In this document: in pieces, positions 20,925-31,489 of the stretch
Numbering within the stretch: position 1 is the stretch's first letter
Layout: each line of letters starts with the position of its first letter
Assembly (NCBI GenBank): GCA_963989385.1
Contig: OZ022500.1
Location: 76,504,289-76,568,288, forward strand
Direction of reading: 5' to 3'
Source of the DNA: Ctena decussata
Taxonomy: Eukaryota; Mollusca; Bivalvia; Lucinida; Lucinidae
DNA length: 64,000 nt
Translations under genes and position numbers: made by a program
The notes under the pieces: generated by a model
Told to the model about the DNA's origin: nothing
What the model saw: only the letters and a program-made list of their open reading frames with translations
Databases searched by the model: none

Positions 20925-21620
20925 CACTTCAGGAACTGACTGAATCAGATCCCAAACCCTATCCCCAACATCAAAGGGAAAAATTGACAAAGACATCCCA
21001 ACAAACAATAAATTACAAGTGATAAGCCGAGTCAGTAGCTCTTTCCCAAATAGGTGGCAACTAAGCTATCTTTATCGAACTAAATAAATTAGACCAACAG
21101 AAGGGTTACAACAGACTAAGCAAATTATACGAAAAACATTTACCAACTATTTTTACCTATTTTCTATTTTTATTATAGAAGGGTTAAAATGAGAACACAA
21201 TAAATTAAACAGCACCGAACATAAAACAAATGCAACAGCAACGAAAGTACTGCCTTGGAACGGTCAGTAATAACTACTGGGGGGTTTAAACCGTTTTACT
21301 GGGCCAAAACCTTCACCTTTACCCTCCACCGCGGTGCACACAATTAGTTGGTAGTTCGGTTCGTATGGAGGTCCCCTAACTCACCAGAGAGTCATCACGG
21401 TCAGCGATTAAAATCAAGAAAAGACCGTGCGGATGCAAGGATGAGGACTCGACAGCCAAAACGTGTTGAGACACCTGGAGAGCCCTAGGGCGTCAGCAAC
21501 ACCACTGGAACACTGGAGCAAAAGAAGACCACCAGTTGAAGCCTGGTGGGCCAAGAAACAGACTAGAAATGTGCCCATAGGACACGGATGCCCCCGCCTA
21601 GTGCCCTAAATAAGATGGCG
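20925..21620 (+). repeat. Dispersed repeat W, copy 2
   Basis: 'gctctttcccaaataggtgg' (about 21038), 'agtactgccttggaacggtc' (about 21247) and 'tactggggggtttaaaccg' match W copies at 27120-27560 and, inverted, 25380-25725. The 3' extension to 21620 ('agagagtcatcacggtcag') is less well matched elsewhere. Confidence 0.6.
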
Positions 21621-21738
21621 CCTTGTTTAAGGTTCTGGCACTTGTAGCATAACTAGGTTCACAAAGGCAGACTTCTGTGGTACATGTTTTATTGTTTTCC
21701 TTGGGCAGATGTATTGTGCTTCTTGGATCAAGAGAAGC

Positions 21739-21781
21739 GTGTGTGTGGGGGGTGGGGGTGGCTTGCAGAGGGAGGGGGTGT
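21739..21781 (+). repeat. G-rich tract with G-quadruplex pattern
   Basis: Several runs of G3-6 separated by 1-10 bases (gtgggggggtgggggtggct, agggagggggtg). It lies immediately upstream of the 162-bp array. Confidence 0.55.
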
Positions 21782-21849
21782 CATGACTGTGATATGTGAT
21801 AACATTCTGTATTTTATCACAAAAATGGATGCCACGCAACTTTCCAAAA

Positions 21850-22545
21850 GAAATAGCCCCGAAACAAGTAACTTTTCAAAAACTAACAGACGGAAATCAT
21901 TATTGTATGAAATGAAGTCGAAAAAGGGCCATAACTCCCACAATAATTGACGGATTTTACCAAACATCGAACTTGACCTGTATTTTATGATTATATACCT
22001 GTATATAAAATATGAATTCAATACACCAATGCTTTCAAAAGATTATGAATTGAAACCAGTTTTTCATACAAAATGAAGTCGAAAAAGAGCCGAAACTCCA
22101 ACAATAAACGACGGATTTTGCCCAACATCGAACTTGACCTTGACCTTTATAATTATATACCCGTGTATAAAATATGAATTCAATACACCAATGCTTTCAA
22201 AAGATATCGAACGGAAACCATGTTTTCATACAAAATAAAGTCGAAAAAGGGCCATAACACCCACAATAATCGACGGATTTTGCCCAAACATCGAACTTGA
22301 CCTGTATTTTATAATTATATACCAGTGTATAAAATATAAATTTAATACACCAATGCTTTCGAAAGATATCGAACGGAAACCACTTTTTTCATATAAAATG
22401 AAGTCGAAAAAGGGCCATAACTCCCACAATAATCGACGGGTTTTGCCCAACATCGAACATGACCTGTGTTTTATAATTATATACCTGTGTATAAAATATG
22501 AATTCAATACACCAATGCTTTCAAAAGATATTGAACGGAAACCAG
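21850..22545 (+). repeat. 162-bp tandem array (four units)
   Basis: 'aattcaatacaccaatgctttc' recurs at 22015, 22177, about 22339 and 22501, a 162-bp period. Each unit carries 'aatgaagtcgaaaaagggcc', 'ataactcccacaataat' and 'aacatcgaacttgacctg'. Because 162 is divisible by three, the open frames across the array (22226-22507 and 22353-22640) repeat the same peptide; I treat these as non-genic. Confidence 0.85.
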
Positions 22546-22640
22546 TTCGTACGTACGTACACGCTACGTACGTATGCTACGTACGTACGGACAGCGGTGA
22601 TACTATATGCTCCCCCCCATTTTTAATGGCGGGGGCATAA
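22546..22640. repeat. GTAC-rich palindrome and ATGCCCC/GGGGCATAA boundary
   Basis: 'cgtacgtacgtac', 'gctacgtacgtatgc' and 'tacgtacgtacgg' form nested palindromes, followed by 'ctcccccccatttttaatgg' and 'cgggggcataaaa'. A similar GTAC run plus 'cccacttcgtggcgg' is at 37503-37566, and a related '.ggcgggggcgtggggcata' at 63838-63860. This looks like a recurrent element end. Confidence 0.5.
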
Positions 22641-22736
22641 AAAACATCCGGTCCCAACCAACATATATATAGCTTTATGTAGGGGCTATCATAGAGTCTG
22701 AATCCCGACCCACCGGCGTGCAATATTATCTGTAAA

Positions 22737-22865
22737 CATCAAGTACCGGAATGTGATTGTGACGACCTGTAACCTCATGTAGATAGGTTGTAGACCATGC
22801 ACATACTCTTATAAAATATGTGTTTCTTTTCTATTTTACTTGTTAGCAAATGTAAGTAATGTCCA
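22737..22865 (+). repeat. Detached unit of the 19.1-20.9 kb array
   Basis: 'gacctgtaacctcatgtaga', 'ataggttgtagaccatgcac' and 'tctattttacttgttagc' match the right-half orientation of the array. Confidence 0.65.
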
Positions 22866-23094
22866 CTGACAGGTAGGGTGGAAGTCTGAGGATGATTAAG
22901 AGATAGTTATTTTCTTGTTTCTCTTCGAAAACATATGTTGTAACCATATATTTGAACCGTCTGGGCGAAATGGATCTGATGTGGTGTCACAACTTAGGTT
23001 TTTGTGGTGAAATATAGAAAATTGTCCCGAAATTATCACTGTTACATGTACCCTTGTCATCTGGAACACTGATTGAAATCTAATTTATTTCATT

Positions 23095-24960
23095 ATGCCC
23101 CCCAACTTTGAAAAGTTGGTGGGGCATATTGCTTTTGGCTTGTTCATTCGTTCGTGCGTGCTTGTGTGCGTGCATGAGTCATACTTTTTCATGCCTGCTG
23201 GATCTTTGGAACCCTGTCAGCTAGGGTTTTGAAATTTCATATGTTTATTTTTCCTGGAAAAATAGCTGACATGTATGTTTTTCTTTTCCAAGTTATACGA
23301 GAATCGTCCAAAAAGTTCTGTCACTGGACTCATAATTTTGCTCACAGACGTGGTAGCTTTAACGGTTTGCAGCAATCAAAAGAACAATATTTTATCTTTA
23401 TACTGATAGCCGGAAATTATGCCATCTGGTTGAGTTATAAGCTCATATACAGACCTTGTATCTGACACTGGTATATTTTCATGATTTTTTGTTTTTCTGC
23501 TGGCTTGTGACTCATGCTGCATATCTCGTCAATTACATATCTCAGGATTCTGAATTTTTTAGGGATGCTGTCTGTTGCATTCTGTGGGGCACTATATAGA
23601 AATTAGCGACCTCTGTCAATCATACGCGATGCAAAAGATTGATATCTATGGTGTCACAGAAATATGGTGAAATACACAGTCACGGGATTTTCAAGAACAC
23701 ACTGTGCCTTCTTTTTATGGAGTTTTTTTTGAAATTTTGATTGAGATCACATTGTCATGATCTACTGAAGTAAATATATGCTTCAGAATATGAGATATTA
23801 TATATTTATGAAGCTTTTGTACTTAGAACATGACCTAGTCGATTTTCCTATGGTGTTGTTTGCATAATGTTGAGATTACGAAATGCTGTGAACTCTTGAA
23901 AGTAGACAGAATGACTTGGAGATTTTTTCGCTGTGTTTATTAGCACCTGAGATATCGTAGGCACTAGGCAGCGATAATAGACATCCCTTCATTGGATATT
24001 GCCGGAGTTGCATCTACTAATTTGACAGTAGAGTGGGGATACCCTTCTTTTAAAGCAGGTTGTGAATGTTATGCCATTGATACAAGGATCAGGTTTTACA
24101 ACTATGTAATAAAAAACAGGGTTTCGGAATGGTTTTTACTTTAGGTGAATACCACCTTTTGTTTTTGAGATATAAGCCAGTGACAGAACTTTTTGGATGA
24201 CCCTCGTACCCCTTTTTGGATTTGTGAACCTTTTACAAAAATGAGATGAATATTTTGTTAGCAAGATATCGCAAAAGTATTTGAGATATGGCCTTGATAT
24301 TTGGTATACTGATTGAATATGAAGGATAGGTTACCTGATCAACTTTTGGGAAAATTCTGTAACATTTTGATGGAGTTATGGCCCTTGTTTGAATTTGACA
24401 TATTTCCAACTTTTGAACCACTTGACCTAGGAAGCTGATTTTCGATATAGTAATAGTCCTTGATGAACTAATAGTTTAGTACAGGTTAAGTAACTCAGCA
24501 TTCATTACTTACGGAGTTACTCCCACTGATGTTCAAAACATATGCAGCTCCTGGGTTCAAGAACCACTGGGCATAGAGTTTTGAAATTTCATAAATGGAA
24601 TCCTCATTGAAAAATGCAATCTTCATGGAAAAATAGCTGATACGTATTTTTTCCTTTTCCAAGTTATTCCTCTTTTTGGAGTTATGTCCCTTTAAAAAAA
24701 CGAGATGAATATCTTGCTAGCAAGATATCCCAAAAGTATTTGAGCTATGGCATTGATATTTGATTTACTGATCAGGTATGAAGAGTAGATTACCTGATTA
24801 ACTTTTGGGAGAATTACGTAAAAGTGTGATGGGATTATGGCCCTGATATGAATTTGGCATTTTTCCAACTTTTTAAATCTTTGACCTAGGAAGTTGATTT
24901 TTGTATAGTTGTAGTCAATGATGAGTTAAATACTTCTGACAGGGGGTGTCATGTCAGCCG
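23095..24960 (+). repeat. ~460-bp tandem repeat (two-plus units), first unit split by mariner-type element
   Basis: 'tttttggatttgtgaacctt' (24213) to 'gacctaggaagctgattttc' (24425) recurs as 'tttttggagttatgtccctt' (24672) to 'gacctaggaagttgattttt' (24887), about 460 bp apart. Unit one begins before the insertion ('ttttccaagttata' at 23285 against the intact 'ttttccaagttattcctctttttgg' at 24655). The array opens with 'gccccccaactttgaaaagttggtggggcata', a short palindromic end. Related sequence is at 42340-43160. Confidence 0.7.
23298..24206. mobile_element. Non-autonomous mariner-type element, type I copy 2
   Basis: 909 bp, ends CGAGAATCGTCCAAAAAGTT / TTTTTGGATGACCCTCG, TA on both sides (23296-97 and 24207-08). 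It is colinear with 13346-14236 throughout. The tandem sister unit at 24655-24690 gives the unoccupied sequence. No transposase frame. Confidence 0.85.
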
Positions 24961-25379
24961 ACGGTGTACTGTTGAAGTAAAGTATATTTGTAGACCTTTG
25001 ATTATAGTGTGGAATATGAATTGTGTATTACTGTTTGCCTTTTTCCTCACTTTGTCACAGTTCTATTGTGAAGTGTTTACACATCCAACATAAAATTCAT
25101 GAGTCTATACGTAATACGGTTGTTCGTATATGCTTATTGAATGATATGCTGATGTAGCGTCTCTTCGTTGAGATAGGCATTCAGTACAATAATTCCTTTT
25201 CGTCTGTTTGAATTACAGAGCTAATTCTTTTGTCTTTCTAGTCACAGTTGCATTGCAGATGGTAATATCGTTAATGCCATAGTAAGATTTGTTTTACTGC
25301 GATTCTCAAGTTTGTAATGTTCACATATGTCGAATTTAATAAATTCAGTATTAACCAACTAAACTAAATGTTTTGTACC
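24961..25379. other. Non-coding, nothing recognised
   Basis: AT-rich, no supported feature. Confidence 0.4.
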
Positions 25380-25725
25380 ACTTCAGAAACTGAGGGTGAG
25401 GTTGGGCCTGTAAAATCGATTTAAGCCCCCCAGTAATTCATTACTGACCGTTCCAAGGCGGTAGTTCTGTTGTGGTTCTCTGTTGCCTGTTTTTGGTGTC
25501 AGAGTTTCTGTGATGTTTTGCCTTATGTGTGTTCTTGTTGTTTTTGGTTCGGTTTGGGTTGCTGAGTGGCCACCTTTTGGGAACAAGCTGCTCACTCGGT
25601 TGGCCATGTGTTCTCTGTGTCTTGATTATTTGTAATCTTAGTTGTTTCCAACTATGGTTTGAGGGCTGGATTTGGATTTTGATTGTTTCAGTTCCTCGTC
25701 TTTGCATACTTTTTACTTTTAAAAA
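25380..25725 (-). repeat. Dispersed repeat W, copy 3 (inverted)
   Basis: Read on the minus strand: 'aaaagtatgcaaagacgagg', 'aactgaaacaatcaaaatcc', 'ccctcaaacc', then 'gaactaccgccttggaacgg', 'tcagtaatgaattactgggg' and 'ggcttaaatcgattttacag'. The beginning matches 58085-58150 and the end matches 27485-27545. The frames at 25383-25607 and 25441-25707 are repeat translations. Confidence 0.65.
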
Positions 25726-25739
25726 AATTGTTTCGTACT

Positions 25740-26655
25740 ATATTGAGTATGATACGCCCAAATAAAATAAGAATACCCATCCTCTTCAGCATATTTCTCG
25801 AGAGGATTATGGCTGATGCTCTGGAAGAAAATGATGGAAAATTAAGCGTAGACAGCAGAACTATTACCAATCTGCGGTTTGCCAATAACAGGTACGCTCT
25901 TGCTAGGGAAGAGCACGAACCAGAAGTCCTAGCTAACAGTTTCGACAAAACCTGCACAAAGTATCAAATGGAATTGGTGCTGAGAAGACAGAACTGATGA
26001 CAGACAGCACAAATGGTACCCAGAGGGAGAGCAAAGTAAAGACAGAATTTTGGAACCACAACAAGCTCCAAATATCTTGGAGCAATTGTTTCAGATAATG
26101 GCTCAAAAGCGGATGCTCTCTCAAGGATTGCACAAGCCACTGTAGCTCTGACACAGCTAATGCCAGTTTGGAGAGATAACAACATATCTCTTGGATTAAA
26201 GGTGAAACTAATGCGCTCCTTTGTTATATCCATATTGCTGTATGTCTGTGGGTCTTGGACCTTGACATCAGAGTTAGAGAAAAGAATGCAGACCTTTGAG
26301 TTGATTATGCTACCGAAGATTACAAGGACCACGTAACTAATGAGGATGTTCGCACAAAGATCCAAACAGCCATTGGAGAATATGGCGAACTCCTGACCAT
26401 GGTCAAGAAACGTTAAGTAAGGTGGTCTGGCCACATTTCAAGGCCCCAAGATAATTCTACAGGATACAACGAAAGGAAACAATATGTAGACAGACAGAAG
26501 AAGAGGTGGAAAGGCAATATTAAAGAGTCGATAGAAGTGAGATTAGTCAGCAAGCACAATTAGGGCAGCGATGGAAAGGGATTAGTGTTAAGTCATCTGT
26601 GGTGCCCCAACAACATTACTAAGTCATGGGATAGACTAGACTAGAATAGAATCCA
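25740..26655 (+). pseudogene. Non-LTR retrotransposon reverse transcriptase relic (3' half)
   Basis: Frame one (to 25997) reads FSIFLERIMADALEEN...ITNLRFANNRYALAREEHE...NSFDKTCTKYQMEL, the palm region of a LINE-type reverse transcriptase. The catalytic F-A-D-D box is replaced by F-A-N-N, so the enzyme would be dead. After a frameshift the plus strand continues with peptide pieces equivalent to T-S-F-K-Y-L-G-A-I-V-S-D-N-G-S-K, SRIAQATVALTQLMPVWRDN, and KVKLMRSFVISILLYVC, then a charged K/R tail and WKGI near the end. The 3' end is a short GACTA/GAATA tail at 26633-26652. A second, inverted copy of the last ~230 bp is at 35037-35265. The RTE/Jockey-like grouping is from memory of similar mollusc elements. 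Confidence 0.8.
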
Positions 26656-27100
26656 TTATACAAACAAAAAAATAAATGCAACATTGATTGTGTGAACACG
26701 CGCTTTCTCGTAGTCGCGGAGCAATAGCTAGTTTAAAGATCTCTTTAACCTTGTTTTTATCTGAAGCTTTCTTCAACCTTGATCTCTTTCGTTTGTAATT
26801 CTGTTATGCGTCATCAAATACAATTTGTTTGATAATACTCTATGAAAATAATCTTTAAGTGTTTCTTGACCCACTTTTGTAAATTATTTGGCTAGGTTAT
26901 GTAATTTAGTATGGCCAGTTTATTTCTCGCGTATTAAATTCAAAACCTTGTGTTCTTTATTGGGTCCTTTTTATCACTTTTCTGCGAGTTTATATCATTT
27001 TGTCGCATTTGAACTATATGTAAGAATTAGTTTCAGTAATAGTTTTTATTTGAAATTTATTTATGTAAACTGACTGTTTACTAGTTTCATGTCATTGAGA
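26656..27100. other. Non-coding, nothing recognised
   Basis: AT-rich; no supported feature. Confidence 0.4.
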
Positions 27101-27119
27101 CTTACACTGGGCACAGTCG

Positions 27120-27560
27120 GCATGATTGCTTGGGTAAAGTAAAAAGATAGGCAATGATCAGGAATTAATACAATCAAATCCCAAATTCCGCTCTCAAAAC
27201 CAATAGGAAAACAAACACACACACACACACAGAAAAGTTAACACAAGTTCACGAAAGACACGCACGGTCAACCGAATGAGCAGCTCTTTCCCAAACAGGT
27301 GGTCATTCAGCTACCCCAATCAAAAACAGCATCAACATCCACCTCCATCTATTTTATTTTTAACCCACAAAACAAAACAAAAGAAAAGGCAGACTGGGCA
27401 GTAAAACAGGTGACCAAACCGCCAAAGAACGAACATAGACAAGCGGACATAGCATAATGCAATATCAAGGAACCACAACAGAAGTACCGCCTTGGAACGG
27501 ACAGCAAAAGATTACTGGGGGGCTTAAACATGTTTTACTGGTACCAAACCTCGCCCTCTG
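27120..27560 (+). repeat. Dispersed repeat W, copy 4
   Basis: 'aatacaatcaaatcccaaat', an (AC)n run at 27213-27230, 'gctctttcccaaacaggtgg', then 'aaccacaacagaagtaccgc', 'cttggaacggacagc', 'tactggggggcttaaac' and 'tgttttactgg'. This is the fullest W copy in the window and defines the order of the family. 27570-27620 has 'caatacccaggtattg', related to the end of repeat Q. Confidence 0.65.
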
Positions 27561-27810
27561 CTTCTGCAGCAATACCCGAGCAATACCCAGGTATTGATCG
27601 GGCTACTCGAAGTAGCCCGATGATTACTTGGATATTGCTCGAGTTTTGCCCAAGCAATTATGCCGAACGTGCCTACAATATGTTATGCTACTGTGTTTAT
27701 TTTTTTCAAGGCGCAATGAAATAGATAATTGAATGTTAATTCCTATAACTTAATTTTATAGAATTCTCATACCAAACAGAACGTTTTACTTCTACAAACT
27801 ATGAAAACAG

Positions 27811-27885
27811 GAGCCACATTATCTCAGTGTGTAAAGCGTTGGTCTGCTACGCTAACGGTCCGGGCCCAAATCCCGCTGACGTCAT
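27811..27885 (+). repeat. tRNA-like SINE head (weak)
   Basis: 'gagccacattatctcagtgt' with 'gtaaagcgttggtctgctac' resembles a tRNA D-arm/A-box followed by an anticodon-like loop, and 'gtccgggcccaaatccc' is a degenerate B-box. The acceptor stem does not pair, so it is not a functional tRNA. Confidence 0.35.
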
Positions 27886-27889
27886 AAGT

Positions 27890-28320
27890 CTTTTCAATCA
27901 TAAACGGGTTTCAACGCAGACAAACCTTAATTATAAACCTTCCATCGGCTCAATTTGACCGAAATACTATAAACAGGGCCGTAAAACCGAAAGTCATCAG
28001 TCCATCCAACGCAATTTGAGAAGTAGCTAAAGAATCAGCTTGCTGTGCACTTTGCGGAACTATGGTTTATCATTGCGCTGCCATCTTTAAAATGTCGTAT
28101 TAATCCTGATTAACGTCTCTGGCCTAAAACACACGCTTCATCTCACTTTTTCCACCAGTAATGTTACACCGACTAGCCCTAATTGCAAAACTCCAGGCAA
28201 AAACTCATCAGGTGCTGGAGTTATATATGGTGGTAAGTTCACTTCGTTTTGTTTCACAGTGTATCTGATGCAGTTGTCAGCTATTTCAATGATGTTATTT
28301 TGACAACTCACTTAATACCA
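27890..28320. other. Non-coding, nothing recognised
   Basis: Possibly the body of the SINE-like sequence at 27811; no end is visible. Confidence 0.3.
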
Positions 28321-28326
28321 TTCATC

Positions 28327-28488
28327 CCTGGTTAACTATGTATATACAATGGCTGTTTTCGAAACGAAAAAGAGTCATAGTTACCATACTACCTGATTAC
28401 CAGGTCGTTTGGTAACTATGACTCTCTGTTTCGTTTCGTAACAGCTGTTTTTCATTTCGTAGCATCCTTGAAAACATAGTTAACCTGG
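28327..28488. mobile_element. Fold-back element with CCTGGTTAACTATGT ends
   Basis: The left arm 'cctggttaactatgt...aacgaaaaagagtcatagttacc' mirrors the right arm 'ggtaactatgactctctgtttcg...acatagttaacctgg'. The right end overlaps by a few bases the start of the next fold-back at 28484 (both begin CCTGG), so the two elements share a boundary. Confidence 0.7.
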
Positions 28489-28732
28489 CCCCGAGGTTAT
28501 AAAACTTTTTTCGTGCTCAACTCAGCTGAGCATGAAATTTTCTCTGCTGATAAATATGAAAATGCCAACTAATGTTGGCATTTTCATATTCATAAGCAGA
28601 GAAAATTTCATACTCAGCTAAACTGAGCATGAAGACAACTGTACTTATTTGTAATTTGCTATTTATAAGCAGGTAAAATTTCATGCTCAGCTGAGTTGAG
28701 CATGAAAAAAGTTTTATAACCTCGGGGCCAGG
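28484..28732. mobile_element. CCTGGCCCCGAGGTTATAAAA fold-back MITE (V), copy 1
   Basis: 249 bp, ends CCTGGCCCCGAGGTTATAAA / ...CCTCGGGGCCAGG. Inside is a set of nested palindromes: CTCAACTCAGCTGAGCATGAAATTTT repeated in both arms, and an inner hairpin gaaaatgccaactaatgttggcattttc. Copy 2 at 30893-31142 is in the opposite orientation. Confidence 0.85.
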
Positions 28733-28999
28733 TGTGCTAATTATTGCAATGACTGATTTGTTACTCTTCAGTCACTAAGTAACCCCCTCCCCACTTTCGT
28801 AATATGCAACGGTCCGGTGCGTTTATTAGGATTAATACGGTAATCTTAGGCACAGTAAGACAACTGGATTAAAAGTGCTTTACTTTTTCGTTGAAAGGCT
28901 ACTCTTTTATTCGAGGATGCTGATGACCGATGACCAAAGTGGCGTGGAAAAGCCTGAATCATTCTGTTTTAGGTGAAAACATAAATTCTCTATCCGTGA
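28733..28999. other. Short non-coding spacer
   Basis: Nothing recognised. Confidence 0.35.
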
Positions 29000-29435
29000 A
29001 AATTCTAATTATAGGGACAGATAGGTCAGAGCGAACAATGCAGAACCAGATCAGACTACTCTTCAAGGAGCAGTATGATCAGGGTCTACACTGTTTGTCA
29101 TTCCAGCTGCATCTTTTGGATGAATCACTGCATTGTAAAAACAAACAGTTCCATTTTTGCTAGGGGAGAGTCGGGTAACTTCGGACATGGGGGGAAATTC
29201 GGACATACCATTGCAAACAGTGAAAATCCAGATGAGACGGCTCATAATGAGCCGTCTCATCAGGATTTTAACTGTTTTGCCAGTTATTGTTTTGTTTTAG
29301 TTCCAGACAACTGACATATAAAGGAAAATATGTTAATGTCCGAATTTCCCCGCTGTCCGAAGTTATCCGACTCTCCCCTACAGTTACTGCGATTATTTTA
29401 GGTGTCCCAATTAAGAATTTTGCGGTAATACAAAT
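29000..29435 (+). repeat. Dispersed repeat R, copy 2 (split by TA-flanked MITE)
   Basis: 'agcgaacaatgcagaaccag', 'tctacactgtttgtcattcc', 'gcatcttttggatgaatcac' on the left; 'ttactgcgattattttaggt', 'gtcccaattaagaatttt' on the right of the insertion. Confidence 0.6.
29163..29378. mobile_element. TA-flanked fold-back MITE with GGGGAGAGTCGG ends
   Basis: Ends GGGGAGAGTCGGGTAACTTC / GAAGTTATCCGACTCTCCCC flanked by TA (29161-62, 29379-80). A second inner palindrome (aaaatccagatgagacggct / agccgtctcatcaggatttt) lies at 29222-29271. TA duplication suggests Tc1/mariner mobilisation. Confidence 0.8.
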
Positions 29436-30130
29436 AAGTTTAGATTGTTTTTACCCAAACCATCTTGTGCATGCATCTTGTAATAAGACTCGATTTCGCC
29501 ACTGACCGTCTGTTGTACTCCATTGGCCAGACTTTTTCTGTTCATTGAAACCATGGATTCGAAGAAGTTTTCCAGTTTTAAACAAGAAAAAGTGTAACGT
29601 AATAACATGTTGTACAGAACGTGGCTACCTTACACAGATGAAAGGGTAGTATGTGATGTAATTTTTAAGCTGACTGCTCTTTGCAATAGTTATTTCCAGA
29701 TATGAATGTAGTTTATTGACTACTGTTAAATCTTTGGAATATCACAATTGTTCTCCTCTATCATTGAACATACATCTGCAAATCACTCAAAGAGACAATG
29801 GATGTGTACGGTATTCTTCAGTTTTATAGATCTATAATATTCATGTTAAAGTGTTACTGAACTGTTGAGTGTTCCTTGGACAAAATTCAGCCTGACGGAC
29901 GTCATCCCTCTACAGGCTGTATATGTTGACCACTGTGACAGTCGAATTCTGGAACATTGCTAAAAGAATTACAGTCATTTCAACTTATGTTTAAATGCGT
30001 TGCACTAGCCCTTTCCTATATGAGTACCTCTTCCACAGCTAGAGAAAACAATATGTTCTGTTTTTATCTATTTTGCGACTTAGAATACCGTGAAAGAATA
30101 CCCAAGATAGTGTACTGTCCTGCCAAATTA
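29436..30130. other. Non-coding, nothing recognised
   Basis: No supported gene. The frame at 29957-30205 ends inside element T and has no recognisable character. Confidence 0.4.
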
Positions 30131-30485
30131 TTTTTATCATATGACGTCGCATCCGAGAATGTAATAAAGCCATGCATTAAAATCGATAATCCACTAGTGG
30201 ATTAAATATGCAAATTACGTCGTAGCGTTATGCGTTGACGTCTATGAAAACGTCGCTTTTTCTAATCGGGAAATCATGACGTTTTAGTGCGAAATTTGCT
30301 AATAAAATGCGATTTTAGTGTCATATGATAAATAGAATCTTGCATTCGTGCTGATGTATTATTGAATTTATTAAACTCGTTGGGGAAAACGATAAGATGC
30401 TCGGCATAGCCTCGCATCTTATCTTTTTCCCCAACTCGTTTAATAAATTCAATAATACATGAGCACTCATGTAAGATCCTCTATG
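30131..30485 (+). mobile_element. Element T, copy 1 (hairpin-containing, TATGACGTCGCATC start)
   Basis: Runs from 'atcatatgacgtcgcatccg' to 'catgtaagatcctctat'. It contains 'taatccactagtggatta' and a 105-bp hairpin at 30356-30460 (attgaatttattaaactcg ... cgtttaataaattcaat; inner gataagatgctcgg / ctcgcatcttatc). An inverted copy is at 47672-48548, there interrupted by about 517 bp. Confidence 0.8.
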
Positions 30486-30557
30486 AACAACTATTTTTGA
30501 GCAAATGCGGCAGTACTAAATTTTGACTATATACATGTACAAATGTACACATGTTTG

Positions 30558-30669
30558 TTAAAGGCTAAAGGTAGCTAGGGGACAAAGCTACCTCCATGCG
30601 GACAGCGAAGACTCTGATCAGACTGGGCGGATGCCCAGGCTGATCTGAGTCTGCGCTGGACGCACAAGT
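30558..30669. mobile_element. 236-bp MITE, copy 5 (right half only)
   Basis: Begins in the central AGCTACC region and runs 'gacagcgaagactctgatca', 'gactgggcggatgcccaggc', 'tgatctgagtctgcgctgga' to 'cgcacaa', then diverges before the terminal repeat. A solo half copy, unable to move. Confidence 0.8.
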
Positions 30670-30892
30670 TGAATGTATACATGTTGAAAATTTACAGCTC
30701 TTTTTCATAGAAATGCTAAACTAGCCGTCTACTATAGAAGATCTAAACCTTGTGATTTTGTTAAAAGCGTGGCTCCGAGGATTTCATAATCTGTCTAGGC
30801 CAAAAAAAAAATTGTCATCAGACACCGCTGTCTCAATTTCAAAACTGTTTGGCAGGAAGGTATTAATTTCATGACAACTAACGCAGGGGCGA
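30670..30892. other. Short non-coding spacer
   Basis: Nothing recognised. Confidence 0.35.
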
Positions 30893-31142
30893 CCAGGCAC
30901 CGAGGTTTTAAAACATTTTTCATGCTCAACTCAGCTGAGCATGAAATTTTAAACTGCTTATAAATAGCAAATTACTGGTAAGTACAGTTGTTTCCTTCTT
31001 CAGTTTAGCTGAGTATGAAATTTTCTCTGCTTATGAATATGAAAATGCCAACATTAGTTGGCATTTTCATATTTATAAGCAGAGAAAATTTCATGCTCAG
31101 CTGAGTTGAGCATGAAAAAAGTTTTATAACCTCGGGGCCAGG
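30893..31142. mobile_element. CCTGGCCCCGAGG fold-back MITE (V), copy 2
   Basis: 250 bp; opposite orientation to 28484-28732. Its left end is mutated (CCAGGCACCGAGGTTTTAAAA) while the right end is intact. The inner hairpin is gaaaatgccaacattagttggcattttc. Confidence 0.85.
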
Positions 31143-31440
31143 TTTTCTTTATTTGTCTTCCGTAAAACTTTTAAAAACTTTCCAGAGACTGTAAGGGCCG
31201 CCCACAGGTGTCATAGTTTAAACAAAATGGCTTGGAACAATGTTGGTACAAAGCACAATCTTGGTAGGCAGCCACCAAAAACACACCTTTTATTTTATTT
31301 TGAAATCGAGTCAGCCCTTTCTGAGAAGAGTTATTGTTTACTATAGACATATTAGGAAAATTAGAATCCTTCACTGGTAACGAGGTACTGTTTACGTAGT
31401 CCGGGCAGGTTCAGTTCTAGACCACGTCGTTGCTTTTTTG
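31143..31440. other. Non-coding, nothing recognised
   Basis: A 67-codon minus frame (31171-31374) has no recognisable features. Confidence 0.35.
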
Positions 31441-31489
31441 ACATGATAAGAAAATATGATAATGGTTGCGTGAAAATATGCCTTTATGA

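Noticed and set aside
22226..22640. Two ~95-codon frames on both strands as a repeat-protein gene
   Set aside because: They are translations of the 162-bp tandem array, kept open because 162 is divisible by three; no start context or domain.
25683..26434. Overlapping frames on both strands, including a 156-codon minus frame, as host genes
   Set aside because: The plus frame has clear LINE palm motifs; the minus frame is its shadow.
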